A DNA stretch of 64,000 nt from Microterricola viridarii (GCF_900104895.1 NZ_LT629742.1:434001-498000); one strand, 5' to 3'; shown: positions 35,147 to 43,928, numbered from the stretch's first letter. Numbers and translations: made by a program. Notes: generated by a model not told the origin, from the letters alone.

Positions 35147-35787
35147 GATTGCGCCCACTTTCTTTCGAACTTTCGTTGCACGGCAGCCAGGCCCATGACG
35201 AGCAGGAAGAAGAAGAATGCCACCCACAAGAGGGTGGCGAGGAGGTTCTCGCCGCGCTCCGACATGTTGGCGGAAATTGCCCCGGCCTGCATGACGGAGA
35301 AGCCGCTCGCGACCGTGGTGTTCTTGAGCAGGGCGATGAAAACGCTGATCAGTGGCGGCACGACGTTGCGGAAAGCCTGCGGAACGAGGACGACGGTGAT
35401 GACCTGGTCGAATGTGAGGCCGATCGCACGGGCCGCCTCGGTCTGCCCAACGTGGATGGAGTTGATTCCGGAACGGAAGACCTCGGCAACATAGCTGGCG
35501 GTATAGAGCACGAGCGCGATGATCGCGAGGGTCGTGTAGTCCAGCGCCGGAAGGCCGAGCTTGGGGTACCCGAGCGCGAAGAACATCATCAGCAGCGCGA
35601 GGGGCGTGTTCCTCAGTAAGTTGACGTACGTCGTGCCGACCGCCCGCATTGACGAGGAGGGCGAGATTCGCAGCACACCGATGACCACGCCGAGAAGTAG
35701 CGAGAACACCGCTGAGACGGCAAACATGAGCACCGTGTTCGCGAACCCCAGGACAAACAGGTCGAGGTTGTTGAGGAGAACATCCAT
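35143..35787 (-). CDS. amino acid ABC transporter permease (GluC/GltJ-like)
   Basis: This 214-residue permease has about five membrane segments and the motifs NLLRNTPLALLMMFFALGYPKLG, VGQTEAARAIGLTFDQV (EAA loop) and ALLKNTTVASGFSV, all typical of glutamate/aspartate-type importers. It follows the binding-protein gene, with a hairpin in between, and overlaps the next permease by four bases. Confidence 0.92.
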   Translation of the reverse strand: MDVLLNNLDLFVLGFANTVLMFAVSAVFSLLLGVVIGVLRISPSSSMRAVGTTYVNLLRNTPLALLMMFFALGYPKLGLPALDYTTLAIIALVLYTASYVAEVFRSGINSIHVGQTEAARAIGLTFDQVITVVLVPQAFRNVVPPLISVFIALLKNTTVASGFSVMQAGAISANMSERGENLLATLLWVAFFFFLLVMGLAAVQRKFERKWAQS

Positions 35788-35821
35788 GGGGGAATCCGTT
35801 CCGTAAACTGCTGAGCCTGCA

Positions 35822-35854
35822 GGGAGAGAGCCGCCGGGGGCGCGGCCCTCTCCC
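35822..35854 (-). terminator. hairpin between the binding-protein and permease genes
   Basis: GGGAGAGAGCCGC (35822-35834) and GCGGCCCTCTCCC (35842-35854) pair with a single mismatch around a seven-base loop. The position just after the binding-protein stop parallels the hairpins at 17904-17936 and 59846-59879. Confidence 0.65.
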
Positions 35855-35875
35855 CGTCATATGGTCTGTGGCGAC

Positions 35876-36769
35876 CTAGTAGTTGTCGACCGCTGCCGGC
35901 TCGAGCTCGACGCCCGAGGTGCCCAGAGTCTTGTCGTAGATCGCCTTCCAGACATCGGGGTTCTCGACGAGCAGACTGTTGACGAAGTGGCGCAGCGCTG
36001 TGTCGCCCTTGGCGATGCCGATGCCGAAGCCTTCGTTCGTGAACGGCGTGCCCACGACCTTCAGCTCGTCGGGGGCCAGCGTGACGTAGCCGATGAGGAG
36101 GGCCTCATCGGTGGTCACCGCATCGACCTGGTTGCTGAGCAGCGCATCGACGCACTGCGCCATGTTGTCGAACTCGACCGTTTCGACATCGGGGTGGTTC
36201 GTCTTGATGTACTGGATCGGTGTGGAACCGGTGATCGAGCACACCTTGTGCCCGGCGAGGTCTGACTCGCCCGCGATGGAGGTGTTGTCCTTGCGCACGA
36301 GGATGCTCTGACCGGTGGTCATGTACGGTCCGGCGAAATCGACGAGTTCTTTGCGCTTGTCGGAGATCGTGTACATGCCGACGATGAGGTCCACGTCGCC
36401 GTTGCTCAGCGACTGCTCCCGGCTCTGGCTCGGGATCGTGACGAACTCGATGCTTTCCTTGGCGAAGCCGAGCTCGGCGGCGAGCCAGGTGGCTAGCTCG
36501 ATGTCGAAGCCGGAGCGGTCGCCGGTGGCAGAATCGCGCACGCCAAAGCCCGGCTGGTCTTCCTTGACCCCGAGAACAATGGTCCGGTTCTTCGTCATCG
36601 CGTCGAAGGTGGGGCTGCCGTCGATGGTGACGCTCGTCGCCACGGGGGACTCTGCGTCGGCCTTGACTGCATCCTCCTCGGGCGCCGCGGCGGTCGATGC
36701 GCACGCGCTCAGCATCAGTCCAGCGATTGCGGCTCCGGCGATCGCGATGGATAGGCGTTTTGTGATCAT
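35876..36769 (-). CDS. amino acid ABC transporter substrate-binding lipoprotein (GluB-like)
   Basis: This 297-residue lipoprotein belongs to solute-binding family 3. The signal peptide MITKRLSIAIAGAAIAGLM ends in the lipobox LSAC. The mature domain shows the family patterns VLGVKEDQPGFGVRD, SGFDIELATWLAAELG, VDLIVGMYTISDKRKELVDFAGPY and the hinge GFGIGIAKGD. Lobes of this class grip the amino and carboxyl groups of polar amino acids. The side chain recognised here is not known, and the enzymes of the cluster suggest that it may not be plain glutamate. Confidence 0.92.
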   Translation of the reverse strand: MITKRLSIAIAGAAIAGLMLSACASTAAAPEEDAVKADAESPVATSVTIDGSPTFDAMTKNRTIVLGVKEDQPGFGVRDSATGDRSGFDIELATWLAAELGFAKESIEFVTIPSQSREQSLSNGDVDLIVGMYTISDKRKELVDFAGPYMTTGQSILVRKDNTSIAGESDLAGHKVCSITGSTPIQYIKTNHPDVETVEFDNMAQCVDALLSNQVDAVTTDEALLIGYVTLAPDELKVVGTPFTNEGFGIGIAKGDTALRHFVNSLLVENPDVWKAIYDKTLGTSGVELEPAAVDNY

Positions 36770-36807
36770 GGTTTCTCCTCGGGGGTGTGGCTTGGGGGTG
36801 ATGGGGT

Positions 36808-37602
36808 CTAGCGGGCCAACACTTTCTGAAGAAAGTCACGGGCGCGCGTGGTTTTGGGGGCGGAGAAGAACTCGGTGGGGGTGGCCTCTTCGACTATCTG
36901 GCCGTCCGCCATGAAGATGATGCGGTCGGCGGCCTCGCGGGCAAAGCCCATCTCGTGGGTCACGGTGACCATCGTCATGCCGGTCTTCGCGAGGGCAAGC
37001 ATCACGTCGAGGACTTCGCTGACCATCTCAGGGTCCAGTGCGCTTGTCGGCTCGTCGAAGAGCATCAGCTTGGGGCCCATCGCGAGGGCACGGGCGATGG
37101 CGACGCGCTGCTGTTGGCCGCCCGAGAGCTGGCTGGGCATCTTGTCGGCTTGGTCTGCGACTCCCACGCGGTCCAAGTGTTCGAGCGCGAGCGCACGGGC
37201 ATCCGACTTCTTGGTCCGGCGCACCATCACCGGCCCGAGCATCACGTTCTCGAGCACAGTCTTGTGCGCGAACAAGTTGAAGGATTGGAACACCATTCCG
37301 ACATCGGCGCGCAACGTCGCCAGTTCGCGCCCCTCGTCAGGCAATGCGACGCCATCAATGAAGATGTCGCCCGAGCTGATCGTCTCCAGGCGGTTGATGG
37401 CGCGGCAGAGGGTCGACTTGCCCGCGCCCGACGGACCGATGAGGGCAACGATCTCTCCGCGATTGACGATGGTGTTGACGTCGCGAAGCACGTGATTCTC
37501 ACCATAGAACTTGTTCACCTTGTTGAGGATCACGAGCGGATTCGTCGCCGTCAGCGAGGGTATCGAGACTGTGTTGTTGAGATCCATTACCTGCGTGCTC
37601 AT
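36808..37602 (-). CDS. amino acid ABC transporter ATPase (GluA/GltL-like)
   Basis: This 264-residue ATPase has Walker [10 protein letters not shown], the Q-loop [19 protein letters not shown], signature [15 protein letters not shown], Walker [15 protein letters not shown] and the switch His in VTHEMGF. It precedes the binding-protein gene in the same transcript direction and completes the importer. The sequence [18 protein letters not shown] is typical of the polar amino acid subfamily. Confidence 0.95.
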   Translation of the reverse strand: MSTQVMDLNNTVSIPSLTATNPLVILNKVNKFYGENHVLRDVNTIVNRGEIVALIGPSGAGKSTLCRAINRLETISSGDIFIDGVALPDEGRELATLRADVGMVFQSFNLFAHKTVLENVMLGPVMVRRTKKSDARALALEHLDRVGVADQADKMPSQLSGGQQQRVAIARALAMGPKLMLFDEPTSALDPEMVSEVLDVMLALAKTGMTMVTVTHEMGFAREAADRIIFMADGQIVEEATPTEFFSAPKTTRARDFLQKVLAR

Positions 37603-37687
37603 TTCCGGGTCGGTGTCCGTCGGACCGGCCTGCCGGGCGCGTCGGATGACGCGGGCGGCAGGCCAGGCCGGGGAAGGATGGGTGCGG

Positions 37688-38608
37688 CTACTGCACCCGC
37701 TGGATGAGAGCGCGCAATGACTCGTTCTCTGCTTCAGTGAGGTCGGTCAACGGGGGGCGGACGCGGCCGATCTCACGACCGGTCACGTTGAGGCCCGCCT
37801 TGATGATCGACACCGCGTACCCCTGCTTGCGGTCGCGGATCTCCAAGAACGGCAGCACGAAGTCGCGCAGGCCGGCGAAGACGAAGTCGTGGTCGCGAGC
37901 TCGGACGGCCGCGTAGAAGCTCAGCGCGAACTCGGGAACGAAGTTGAACATGGCCGACGAGTAGGTGGTCACGCCGAGCTCGAGGTAGGGGAGTGCGAAG
38001 GTCTCGGCAGTCGGAAGCCCGCCGATGTAGATCAGGCGATCGCCGAGTTGGCTGTAGATCCTCGTCATCTGGTCGATGCTGCCGACGCCGTCCTTGAAGC
38101 CGATGAGGTTCCGATTGCGCTCAGCGACACGGGCGACGGTGTCGGCCTGCAGTGACATGTTGGCGCGGCTGTACACGACGACACCCAGGTTGGTGCTCGC
38201 GCAGACGCCCTCGATGTACGCGGCCAGGCCATCCTGCGACGCCTCCGTGAGGTAGGGCGGGAACAACAGGATCCCGGCGGCCCCGGCCTGTTCGGCGATG
38301 CGGGCCTGCTCGATCGCGTTCGGCAGCGAGCCGCCGGCCGGTGCGAGGACGGGGACCCGTTCGGACGCCTCATCGACGGCGGCGGTGACGACGCGCGAAA
38401 TCTCGTCGTTGGTCAGCGAGAAGAACTCGCCAGTCCCTCCGGCGGCGAACAGCCCGGCAACATCGTGGCTGCTCATCCAGGCAACGTGCTCGCGGTATCG
38501 CTTCTCGTCGAAGCTGAGGTCATCGGCAAAAGCTGTCACCGGGAAGGAGAGGAGACCGCTCCCTATTTTTGCCGCAAGGTCTTCCGGGCTGTACGCAGTC
38601 AAAGTCAC
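37688..38608 (-). CDS. DapA-superfamily dehydratase/decarboxylase, 5-dehydro-4-deoxyglucarate dehydratase-like (KdgD)
   Basis: KdgD converts 5-dehydro-4-deoxy-D-glucarate to alpha-ketoglutarate semialdehyde, CO2 and water. The 306-residue TIM-barrel protein carries family features: [43 protein letters not shown], the Tyr of VVYSRANM, the Schiff-base Lys in [13 protein letters not shown], and [25 protein letters not shown]. The GTG at 38608 follows AAAGGA; longer starts are unlikely. The semialdehyde dehydrogenase encoded nearby fits the product. An L-hydroxyproline-type deaminase is an alternative role in the same superfamily, though the motif set favours KdgD. Confidence 0.87.
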   Translation of the reverse strand: MTLTAYSPEDLAAKIGSGLLSFPVTAFADDLSFDEKRYREHVAWMSSHDVAGLFAAGGTGEFFSLTNDEISRVVTAAVDEASERVPVLAPAGGSLPNAIEQARIAEQAGAAGILLFPPYLTEASQDGLAAYIEGVCASTNLGVVVYSRANMSLQADTVARVAERNRNLIGFKDGVGSIDQMTRIYSQLGDRLIYIGGLPTAETFALPYLELGVTTYSSAMFNFVPEFALSFYAAVRARDHDFVFAGLRDFVLPFLEIRDRKQGYAVSIIKAGLNVTGREIGRVRPPLTDLTEAENESLRALIQRVQ

Positions 38609-38704
38609 GTCATCCTTTGTTTTGAGGTGATGAGTCGGGGAGTGGCTTCCCGACGGTTGTCTCAGCGTAAGGATCGCAACATGCCTCATCAACAGCACTT
38701 TTGA

Positions 38705-38727
38705 ATGCTCCAATACCTTTCCAGCAT
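38705..38727. promoter_or_regulatory. candidate LysR site before the KdgD-like gene
   Basis: ATGCT and AGCAT are arranged as an inverted repeat with 13 bases between. LysR regulators often bind dyads of this kind upstream of target genes. The site also lies just after the lysR stop. Confidence 0.35.
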
Positions 38728-38743
38728 GGCTGGGGTGCGGCGC

Positions 38744-39640
38744 TCACACGAGTGCGGAGGAGCTGAGCCGTTCCAAGGCGTTCCGGGTGGGTCGGAGGGC
38801 AGGATTGGTGTTATCCCTCCGCCAGATGGCGTGCAAGTGCACGATGGGCTCACGGTTCTCGGCGATGCTGCGGTAAGCGATGCCTGACATGCCCAGCCGC
38901 GTGGCGGAGGCAGGAACGAGAGCGATGCCCTTGTTGGCGGCGACCAGGCTCAGCATGCTGTGCACCTGCGTGATCTCCTGGCTGGGCACAGTGTTCACCG
39001 TCGCGAGCACCGTATCGACGAGACTGCGAAAGTACCGTGCCTCGTGCGGCGAGTAGGTGAGGATCTTCTCTCCACTCAGCTCCTCCACCGAGAGGGGGCG
39101 GGTCGTGACTGCGAGTGGATGTTTGCTGCCGATCGCGGCAACCAGTGCTTCGCGCCGGACGAGGGTGGACACGAGATCGGGTGACGGTGGCGTTTCGCGC
39201 ACGAACCCGATGTCCACGGAGCCTCGGAGTACCGCGGCGATCTGATCCCGGGACACCATCTCGTGAATGTCAACGCGCAGTTCGGGTGCCACCGCGTCGA
39301 TGTTGGCGAGAATGTCACCGAGCAGACCCATGATCCCTGTCGCTGTGATGCCGATCTTGATCTCACCGGCTTCCCCGTCTGCGATGCGCCTGGCGGTGTT
39401 CCTGGATGCCTCGGCGATGCTCAGGATCTTCGCCGCCTCGTCGCGGAAGGCCGCGCCGGCGGCTGTCAAGCGCACGCTCTTCTTGCTCCGGTCGAACAAC
39501 GAGAATCCCAGTTCACCCTCAAGTTTCTGGATCTGCCGGCTGAGCGGCGGCTGCGTCATGTTGAGATGCTCGGCCGCGCGGCTGAAATGGAGTTCATCGG
39601 CAAGCACGATGAAGCTTCGGAGCTGGTCAAAAGTGAACAT
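38744..39640 (-). CDS. LysR-family transcriptional regulator
   Basis: This 298-residue regulator has the N-terminal winged helix-turn-helix MFTFDQLRSFIVLADELHFSRAAEHLNMTQPPLSRQIQKLEGELG and a C-terminal inducer-binding domain (GEIKIGITATGIMGLLGDIL to the end). The frame is open to 39733, but the ATG at 39638-39640 starts the conserved domain. It lies between the divergent semialdehyde dehydrogenase gene and the KdgD-transporter-aminotransferase genes, the classical place for a regulator of both arms. The inducer is likely the imported substrate or an early intermediate. Confidence 0.92.
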   Translation of the reverse strand: MFTFDQLRSFIVLADELHFSRAAEHLNMTQPPLSRQIQKLEGELGFSLFDRSKKSVRLTAAGAAFRDEAAKILSIAEASRNTARRIADGEAGEIKIGITATGIMGLLGDILANIDAVAPELRVDIHEMVSRDQIAAVLRGSVDIGFVRETPPSPDLVSTLVRREALVAAIGSKHPLAVTTRPLSVEELSGEKILTYSPHEARYFRSLVDTVLATVNTVPSQEITQVHSMLSLVAANKGIALVPASATRLGMSGIAYRSIAENREPIVHLHAIWRRDNTNPALRPTRNALERLSSSALV

Positions 39641-39703
39641 GGCCTCTTCGTTGGGGTCAGTGCTCGCCGCAGTTGTTGATCCGACGATACCTTCGCAGCA
39701 TAA

Positions 39704-39720
39704 CCCAATGCGTTTTTGGG
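39704..39720. promoter_or_regulatory. candidate LysR site in the lysR-dehydrogenase divergent region
   Basis: CCCAA (39704-39708) and TTGGG (39716-39720) form a short inverted repeat in the gap between divergent lysR and the dehydrogenase gene. Spacing fits a LysR recognition dyad, but the evidence is only symmetry and position. Confidence 0.35.
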
Positions 39721-39794
39721 CTTGGCGCCTCATGAACGCTTCGACCTAGCATGGGCCGGGATACGCACCGAAGCAGCCGGCAGGAGAACACACC

Positions 39795-41249
39795 ATGGCA
39801 GACGCAACCACGGCCCGAGACGTCGAACAGATTGCGATTGGGGCGGATCGGGCGGCGGATGTCTGGGCGTCTACGAGTGCCACCGAGCGGGGTCGCGTGC
39901 TCAGGGCTGTCGCAGACGCCCTTGACGATGCCGCTGGCGAGCTCATCCCGATCGCGATGGCCGAGACGAACCTCGCTGAGGGACGACTCGCCGGCGAGCT
40001 GCGACGCACGACGTTCCAGCTCCGGATCTTCGCCGAGACGCTCGAAGAGGGCGGCTACCTCGATGTGCGCATCGACCACGCGGATGACGGCTGGCCGATG
40101 GGCGCGCCGCGCCCCGACCTGCGCCGCTCGCTGATCTCGGTCGGCCCGGTCGTCGTCTTCGCGGCCAGCAACTTTCCGTTTGCGTTCTCCGTTGCCGGAG
40201 GCGATACCGCCTCCGCGCTTGCCGCCGGCTCCTCGGTGATTCTCAAGGCGCATTCCGGGCATCCGGGCCTCTCCCAGCGCACCGCCGAGATTGTTGGCGA
40301 CGCCCTCGCCGGTGCCGGTGCCCCCGCGGGGGTCTTCGCGGTCATCTTCGGCACAGAGGCCGGCCGGCTCGCCTTGCAGCATCCGCTCGTGAAGGCGGGT
40401 GCATTCACCGGGTCCATCGCCGGTGGTCGCGCACTCTTCGATCTCGCCCAGTCCCGCCCCGAGCCCATCCCCTTCTATGGGGAGCTCGGAAGCGTCAATC
40501 CCGTTTTCGTCACCCGCGCTGCCGCCTCGGCCAGGGGCGAGAGCATCGCGGAGGAGTTCGTGGGATCCTTCACTCTCGGAGCCGGTCAGTTCTGCACGAA
40601 GCCGGGCATCCTCTTCGTGCCGCGCGCCTCTGACCTGGCGTCCCGTCTTGCGGGAAGCACGTTGCCGCCGGCGGCGAAGCTGCTCAACGCGCGCATCCAG
40701 TCCGGCTTCCTCGATGCGCTCGCCGACGTGCGGAGCCATGCCGCGGTGCGGGTGTTGTGCGCGGGCGACGATGCGACCGACGGGCCGCCGGCCCCCACCC
40801 TCTTGGCGACCGACATCGCCGCCTTGTTGGACGATCCACAGGCCCTCCTGGCGGAGGTCTTCGGGCCGGCGGCACTGGTCGTCGAGTACGACGACGAAGC
40901 GCAGCTCCTCGATGTCGCCAGAGTCCTGGAAGGCCAGCTCACCGCAACCATCGTGGGGGAGGACGAGGACCAGATCGCGCCCGAGTTGATCCGTTTGCTG
41001 GCCAAGAAGGCTGGCCGGGTCCTCTGGAACCAGTGGCCGACGGGGGTCTCGGTGACCTACGCGCAGCAGCATGGCGGGCCATACCCGGCCACCACCGCCT
41101 CGGCATCCACCTCGGTGGGCACCGCGGCGATCACTCGCTTCCTGCGGCCGGTGGCCTTCCAGGGGCTCCCTCAGCACCTGCTGGCGGCCGAGCTGCGCGA
41201 TGAGAACGAGCTCGGAATCCGCCGTCGTGTGAACGGCGCGCTCGGCTAG
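39795..41249 (+). CDS. alpha-ketoglutarate semialdehyde (2,5-dioxovalerate) dehydrogenase
   Basis: This 484-residue aldehyde dehydrogenase should oxidise alpha-ketoglutarate semialdehyde to alpha-ketoglutarate with NAD(P), the last step of several sugar-acid and hydroxyproline pathways. It has VVVFAASNFPFAFSVAGGDTASALAAG, the catalytic Glu in YGELGSVNPVF and the catalytic Cys in GAGQFCTKPGI. The overall pattern, including RVLWNQWPTGVSVTYAQQHGGPYPATTA, is that of the KGSADH group. An AGGAGA ribosome site precedes the ATG. It is divergent from lysR and completes the route from the KdgD product. Confidence 0.9.
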   Translation: MADATTARDVEQIAIGADRAADVWASTSATERGRVLRAVADALDDAAGELIPIAMAETNLAEGRLAGELRRTTFQLRIFAETLEEGGYLDVRIDHADDGWPMGAPRPDLRRSLISVGPVVVFAASNFPFAFSVAGGDTASALAAGSSVILKAHSGHPGLSQRTAEIVGDALAGAGAPAGVFAVIFGTEAGRLALQHPLVKAGAFTGSIAGGRALFDLAQSRPEPIPFYGELGSVNPVFVTRAAASARGESIAEEFVGSFTLGAGQFCTKPGILFVPRASDLASRLAGSTLPPAAKLLNARIQSGFLDALADVRSHAAVRVLCAGDDATDGPPAPTLLATDIAALLDDPQALLAEVFGPAALVVEYDDEAQLLDVARVLEGQLTATIVGEDEDQIAPELIRLLAKKAGRVLWNQWPTGVSVTYAQQHGGPYPATTASASTSVGTAAITRFLRPVAFQGLPQHLLAAELRDENELGIRRRVNGALG

Positions 41250-41278
41250 GCTCTCGCCCGTTCCCTCAGCGGCACCTG

Positions 41279-41349
41279 CACGCAGCCGCCCCCGGGCGGC
41301 ATCCAGAAATGCGTTTGGCCCCACCCCCTGCTCGGGTGTGGGGCCAAAC
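41279..41349. repeat. dispersed repeat family 2, copy B, with terminator hairpin
   Basis: The first part matches 32855-32923. The last part forms a perfect 12-bp stem, GTTTGGCCCCAC (41313-41324) and GTGGGGCCAAAC (41338-41349). It lies between the convergent dehydrogenase and reductase genes, and the hairpin probably terminates both. Confidence 0.85.
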
Positions 41350-41361
41350 AGCGTGCGCCGG

Positions 41362-42354
41362 CTAGGCCCGCAGGAGAACCTTGCCGATACGGCCCGGCTC
41401 CGCGCTGGCGGCGGCCGCCGCCGTGATGTCGCCGAAGTCGAATGTGGCGGCGACGGGCAGCGTCAGGGTGCCGTCGAGCACGCGCCCGATCAGCTCCTGG
41501 AACAGCTGTCCCTTGAGCTCTGCCGGCATCTCGCGGCTGACCACGCTGCCCCAGAAGCCCTTGACGGTGATCTGCTTGAAGATGACGTCGCCAGAGGAGA
41601 GCTCGAGCTTCGGCGATGCCATGGCCCCGAACACGACGAGGGTGCCGGTCGCCGCCAGCGTGGACAGGACGTCGCCCGCGGCGGCGCCGCCGACGGAGTC
41701 GATGCCCACTCGGATGCCGGCACCTTCCGTGAGCGCGGCGAGCTCGGTGCGCCAGTGCTCAGAATCGGTGGAGATGACCTGCTCGATTCCCTGGGCGCGC
41801 AGCTCTTCGACGCCCTCGGCGCGGCGGACGAGGCCGACGACGTTGATTCCGCGAGCCGCCCCAAGCTGGGCGACCATGCGGCCCACGGCGCCGTTGGCGG
41901 CATTCTGGATGAGCCAATCGCCCGGCTGCAGGTCAAGCGAGTGCAGCAGGCTGAGTGCACTGAACGGCATGGAGACGAGTTGCGCGGCGGCCTCGTCTGA
42001 CAGGCCTTCCGGCACGGGGATGAGAGCCGACGCGGGGGCGACGAAGTAGTCGGCCCACACGCCGAACGTCCCGCCGGTGGTGACGCGCTGGCCGAGGGCC
42101 AGGTGGGTCACGCCGTCGCCGAGCATGTCGACGACGCCGACGGCCTCGGTTCCCGCCTGCGCCGGCAGCTCGGGCTTGAAGCCGTAGGTGCCACGCACCG
42201 TCCACAGGTCGTGGTTGTGAATGGGGGAGAGCAGGGTGCGCACGCGCACCTCTCCGGCGCCGGGCAGCGGAAGCGGGCGTTCCTGCAGGCTCAGCACGGC
42301 GGCGGGGTCGCCAAATTCGGGGTGGACGAGGGCGTTCATGGTGGTGTTGCTCAT
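41362..42354 (-). CDS. MDR-family quinone/enoyl reductase-like oxidoreductase
   Basis: This 330-residue NADPH-dependent medium-chain reductase lacks the structural zinc cysteines of alcohol dehydrogenases. A GroES-like N-terminal domain (LPGAGEVRVRTLLSPIHNHDLWTVRGTYG) is followed by a Rossmann domain with IQNAANGAVGRMVAQLG. The ATG at 42352-42354 follows GGAGGA; the in-frame ATG at 42390 is less likely. The neighbouring OhrR-like regulator suggests a response to reactive electrophiles or quinones. Trans-2-enoyl reductase activity is an alternative. Confidence 0.87.
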   Translation of the reverse strand: MSNTTMNALVHPEFGDPAAVLSLQERPLPLPGAGEVRVRTLLSPIHNHDLWTVRGTYGFKPELPAQAGTEAVGVVDMLGDGVTHLALGQRVTTGGTFGVWADYFVAPASALIPVPEGLSDEAAAQLVSMPFSALSLLHSLDLQPGDWLIQNAANGAVGRMVAQLGAARGINVVGLVRRAEGVEELRAQGIEQVISTDSEHWRTELAALTEGAGIRVGIDSVGGAAAGDVLSTLAATGTLVVFGAMASPKLELSSGDVIFKQITVKGFWGSVVSREMPAELKGQLFQELIGRVLDGTLTLPVAATFDFGDITAAAAASAEPGRIGKVLLRA

Positions 42355-42426
42355 CTGGGTAGTCCTCCGAGACTGTAGTGGTGAGGTCAATGTGGGGCGG
42401 ATGCCCGGGCCGATGCCGCGGGCGGG

Positions 42427-42876
42427 TCAGCCCTCTGCGGCGGGATGCGCGCCCACGGCGCGCATCGTCTCCGTGAGGTGTTGCAGGGTTTCGATGAGGG
42501 AGGCGGCGGACTTCTCGTCCGACAGCCCGGTGCCGGCCGCGATCTTGGCTGGGATGCCGGCGAGCTCGGCGCGCAGCTCCAGGCCGCGGTCGCCGACCAT
42601 CACGGTCACCACGCGCTCGTCGGCGGTGCGCCGCTCCCGCCGCACGAGGCCGCCCTCCTCCATCCGGCGAAGCAGTGGGGAGAGCGTGCCGGAATCCAGC
42701 TGCAGGTGCTCGCCCAGCGAGGACACCGTCTGGTCGCCCTCCAGCCACAGCGTCACCAGCACGAGGTACTGCGGGTAGGTGAGCCCCCACGGTTCGAGCA
42801 GGTGGCGGTAGGCCTGGGTCGTGGCGCGGGTCGCCGCATAGAGGGAAAAGCACACCATCTCATCAGTCACGGCCAT
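42427..42876 (-). CDS. MarR-family regulator, OhrR-like
   Basis: This 149-residue winged-helix repressor resembles OhrR, which senses organic peroxides through a reactive N-terminal cysteine. Here the sequence starts MAVTDEMVCFSLYAATRATTQAYR, placing Cys9 where OhrR has its sensing cysteine. The helix-turn-helix TVSSLGEHLQLDSGTLSPLLRRMEEGG and the wing RRTADERVVTV are clear. The ATG at 42874-42876 is preferred to one at 42909, which lies within the palindromic operator region. It heads the transcript toward the reductase gene. Confidence 0.88.
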   Translation of the reverse strand: MAVTDEMVCFSLYAATRATTQAYRHLLEPWGLTYPQYLVLVTLWLEGDQTVSSLGEHLQLDSGTLSPLLRRMEEGGLVRRERRTADERVVTVMVGDRGLELRAELAGIPAKIAAGTGLSDEKSAASLIETLQHLTETMRAVGAHPAAEG

Positions 42877-42903
42877 AGATAAATGGTTGCACACAACTAC
42901 ATT

Positions 42904-42925
42904 GTGCACAACTTAAGTCGTGCAC
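42904..42925. promoter_or_regulatory. 22-bp near-perfect palindrome, likely OhrR operator
   Basis: GTGCAC arms enclose an ACTTAAGT core, with one asymmetric position. A related TTGCACACAACTACATTG stretch follows on the regulator side. The site lies between the divergent regulator and thioesterase genes. Confidence 0.65.
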
Positions 42926-43015
42926 CGCCCGGCACTCCGGCCCGGCGAAGGGGTCGTCACACGGCCGTCATCTGCGGGCAACCCCAATGAATTGCACGAG
43001 CGTACGCTTGAGGGC

Positions 43016-43483
43016 GTGAACGCGCGACGACTTCCCACGATGTCCGATGACGGCATGAACTTCCACACCCGCAAATGGGTGCGGCCAGAGGACCTGAATG
43101 CCAACGGCACCCTGTTCGGCGGCAGCCTGCTCCGCTGGATCGACGAGGAGGCGGCGATCTACGCCATCATCCAGCTCGGCAACTTCCGGGTCGTGACCAA
43201 GTTCATCTCCGAGATCGAGTTCCAGGCCTCCGCGCTGCAGGGCGACCTCATCGAGATGGGGCTGATCGCGACGCACTTCGGCCGCACCTCGATCACCATG
43301 CGCGCCGTCGTGCGCAACATGATCACCCGGCGGGTCATCCTCTCCATCGAGAAGCTCGTGTTCGTGAGCCTCGACGACGACGGGCGCCCGCAGCCGCACG
43401 GCTTCACCCAGATCACGTACAACCGCGACCGCATGCCCACCGAGCACCCGGCGACGGGCGCGATTCGCCTGCCGGAGCGCTGA
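43016..43483 (+). CDS. hotdog-fold acyl-CoA thioesterase (YciA-like)
   Basis: This 155-residue enzyme hydrolyses acyl-CoA thioesters. Motifs are VRPEDLNANGTLFGGSLLRWIDEEAAIYA, with the catalytic Asp-containing helix, and FISEIEFQASALQGDLIEMGLIATHFGRTS, typical of the YciA/BACH group. The GTG at 43016 is used; an ATG at 43040 could be the true start, as neither has an ideal ribosome site. It is divergent from the OhrR-like gene and may share its operator. Confidence 0.88.
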   Translation: MNARRLPTMSDDGMNFHTRKWVRPEDLNANGTLFGGSLLRWIDEEAAIYAIIQLGNFRVVTKFISEIEFQASALQGDLIEMGLIATHFGRTSITMRAVVRNMITRRVILSIEKLVFVSLDDDGRPQPHGFTQITYNRDRMPTEHPATGAIRLPER

Positions 43484-43508
43484 GCCGCACCGTTCGGCCG
43501 TTCGCGGG

Positions 43509-43928
43509 CTAGTCGGTGATCAGTCGCTTGCCGAGGGCGATGGTGTCGTCGATGCCATAGCCGAGGTGTTCGTAGAAGGCGACGACCTGCGGGTTCGTGG
43601 TGCGCACCTGCAGTGACAGTTTGGGGCAGCCCAGCTCGAGCAGGGCGGCCTCCACGTGCGCGACGAGCAGCCGCCCGACGCCCTGCCCCCGCGCATCGGA
43701 TGCCGTCGCGAGATAGTTCATCCAGCCCCGGTGGCCGTCGTAGCCAGCCATGACGGAGCCGAGGACGCGGCCGCCGTCGTCGGTGGCGACCACGAACAGC
43801 TCGGGCTGCACCGTCGCCTTCCTGGCGATGTCCTTCCGCGGGTCGTTCCAGGGCCGGGTGAGCCCGGCATCCTGCCAGAGCGCGATGACCGCGTCGGTGT
43901 CCTCGGGGCGGAAGGGTCTGATCTGCAT
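43509..43928 (-). CDS. GNAT-family acetyltransferase (YpeA-like)
   Basis: This 139-residue enzyme uses acetyl-CoA to acetylate an amine. It starts MQIRPFRPEDTDAVIALWQDAGLTRPWNDP and carries the acetyl-CoA loop SDARGQGVGRLLV and the C-terminal VRTTNPQVVAFYEHLGYGIDD. This N-terminal pattern is that of the YpeA group. It converges on the thioesterase gene with 25 bases between. The substrate is unknown. Confidence 0.9.
   Translation of the reverse strand: MQIRPFRPEDTDAVIALWQDAGLTRPWNDPRKDIARKATVQPELFVVATDDGGRVLGSVMAGYDGHRGWMNYLATASDARGQGVGRLLVAHVEAALLELGCPKLSLQVRTTNPQVVAFYEHLGYGIDDTIALGKRLITD

Noticed and set aside
39657-41324. 555-codon minus-strand frame opposite the semialdehyde dehydrogenase
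   Set aside because: The plus strand carries a complete aldehyde dehydrogenase with catalytic Cys and Glu, so this frame is a shadow.
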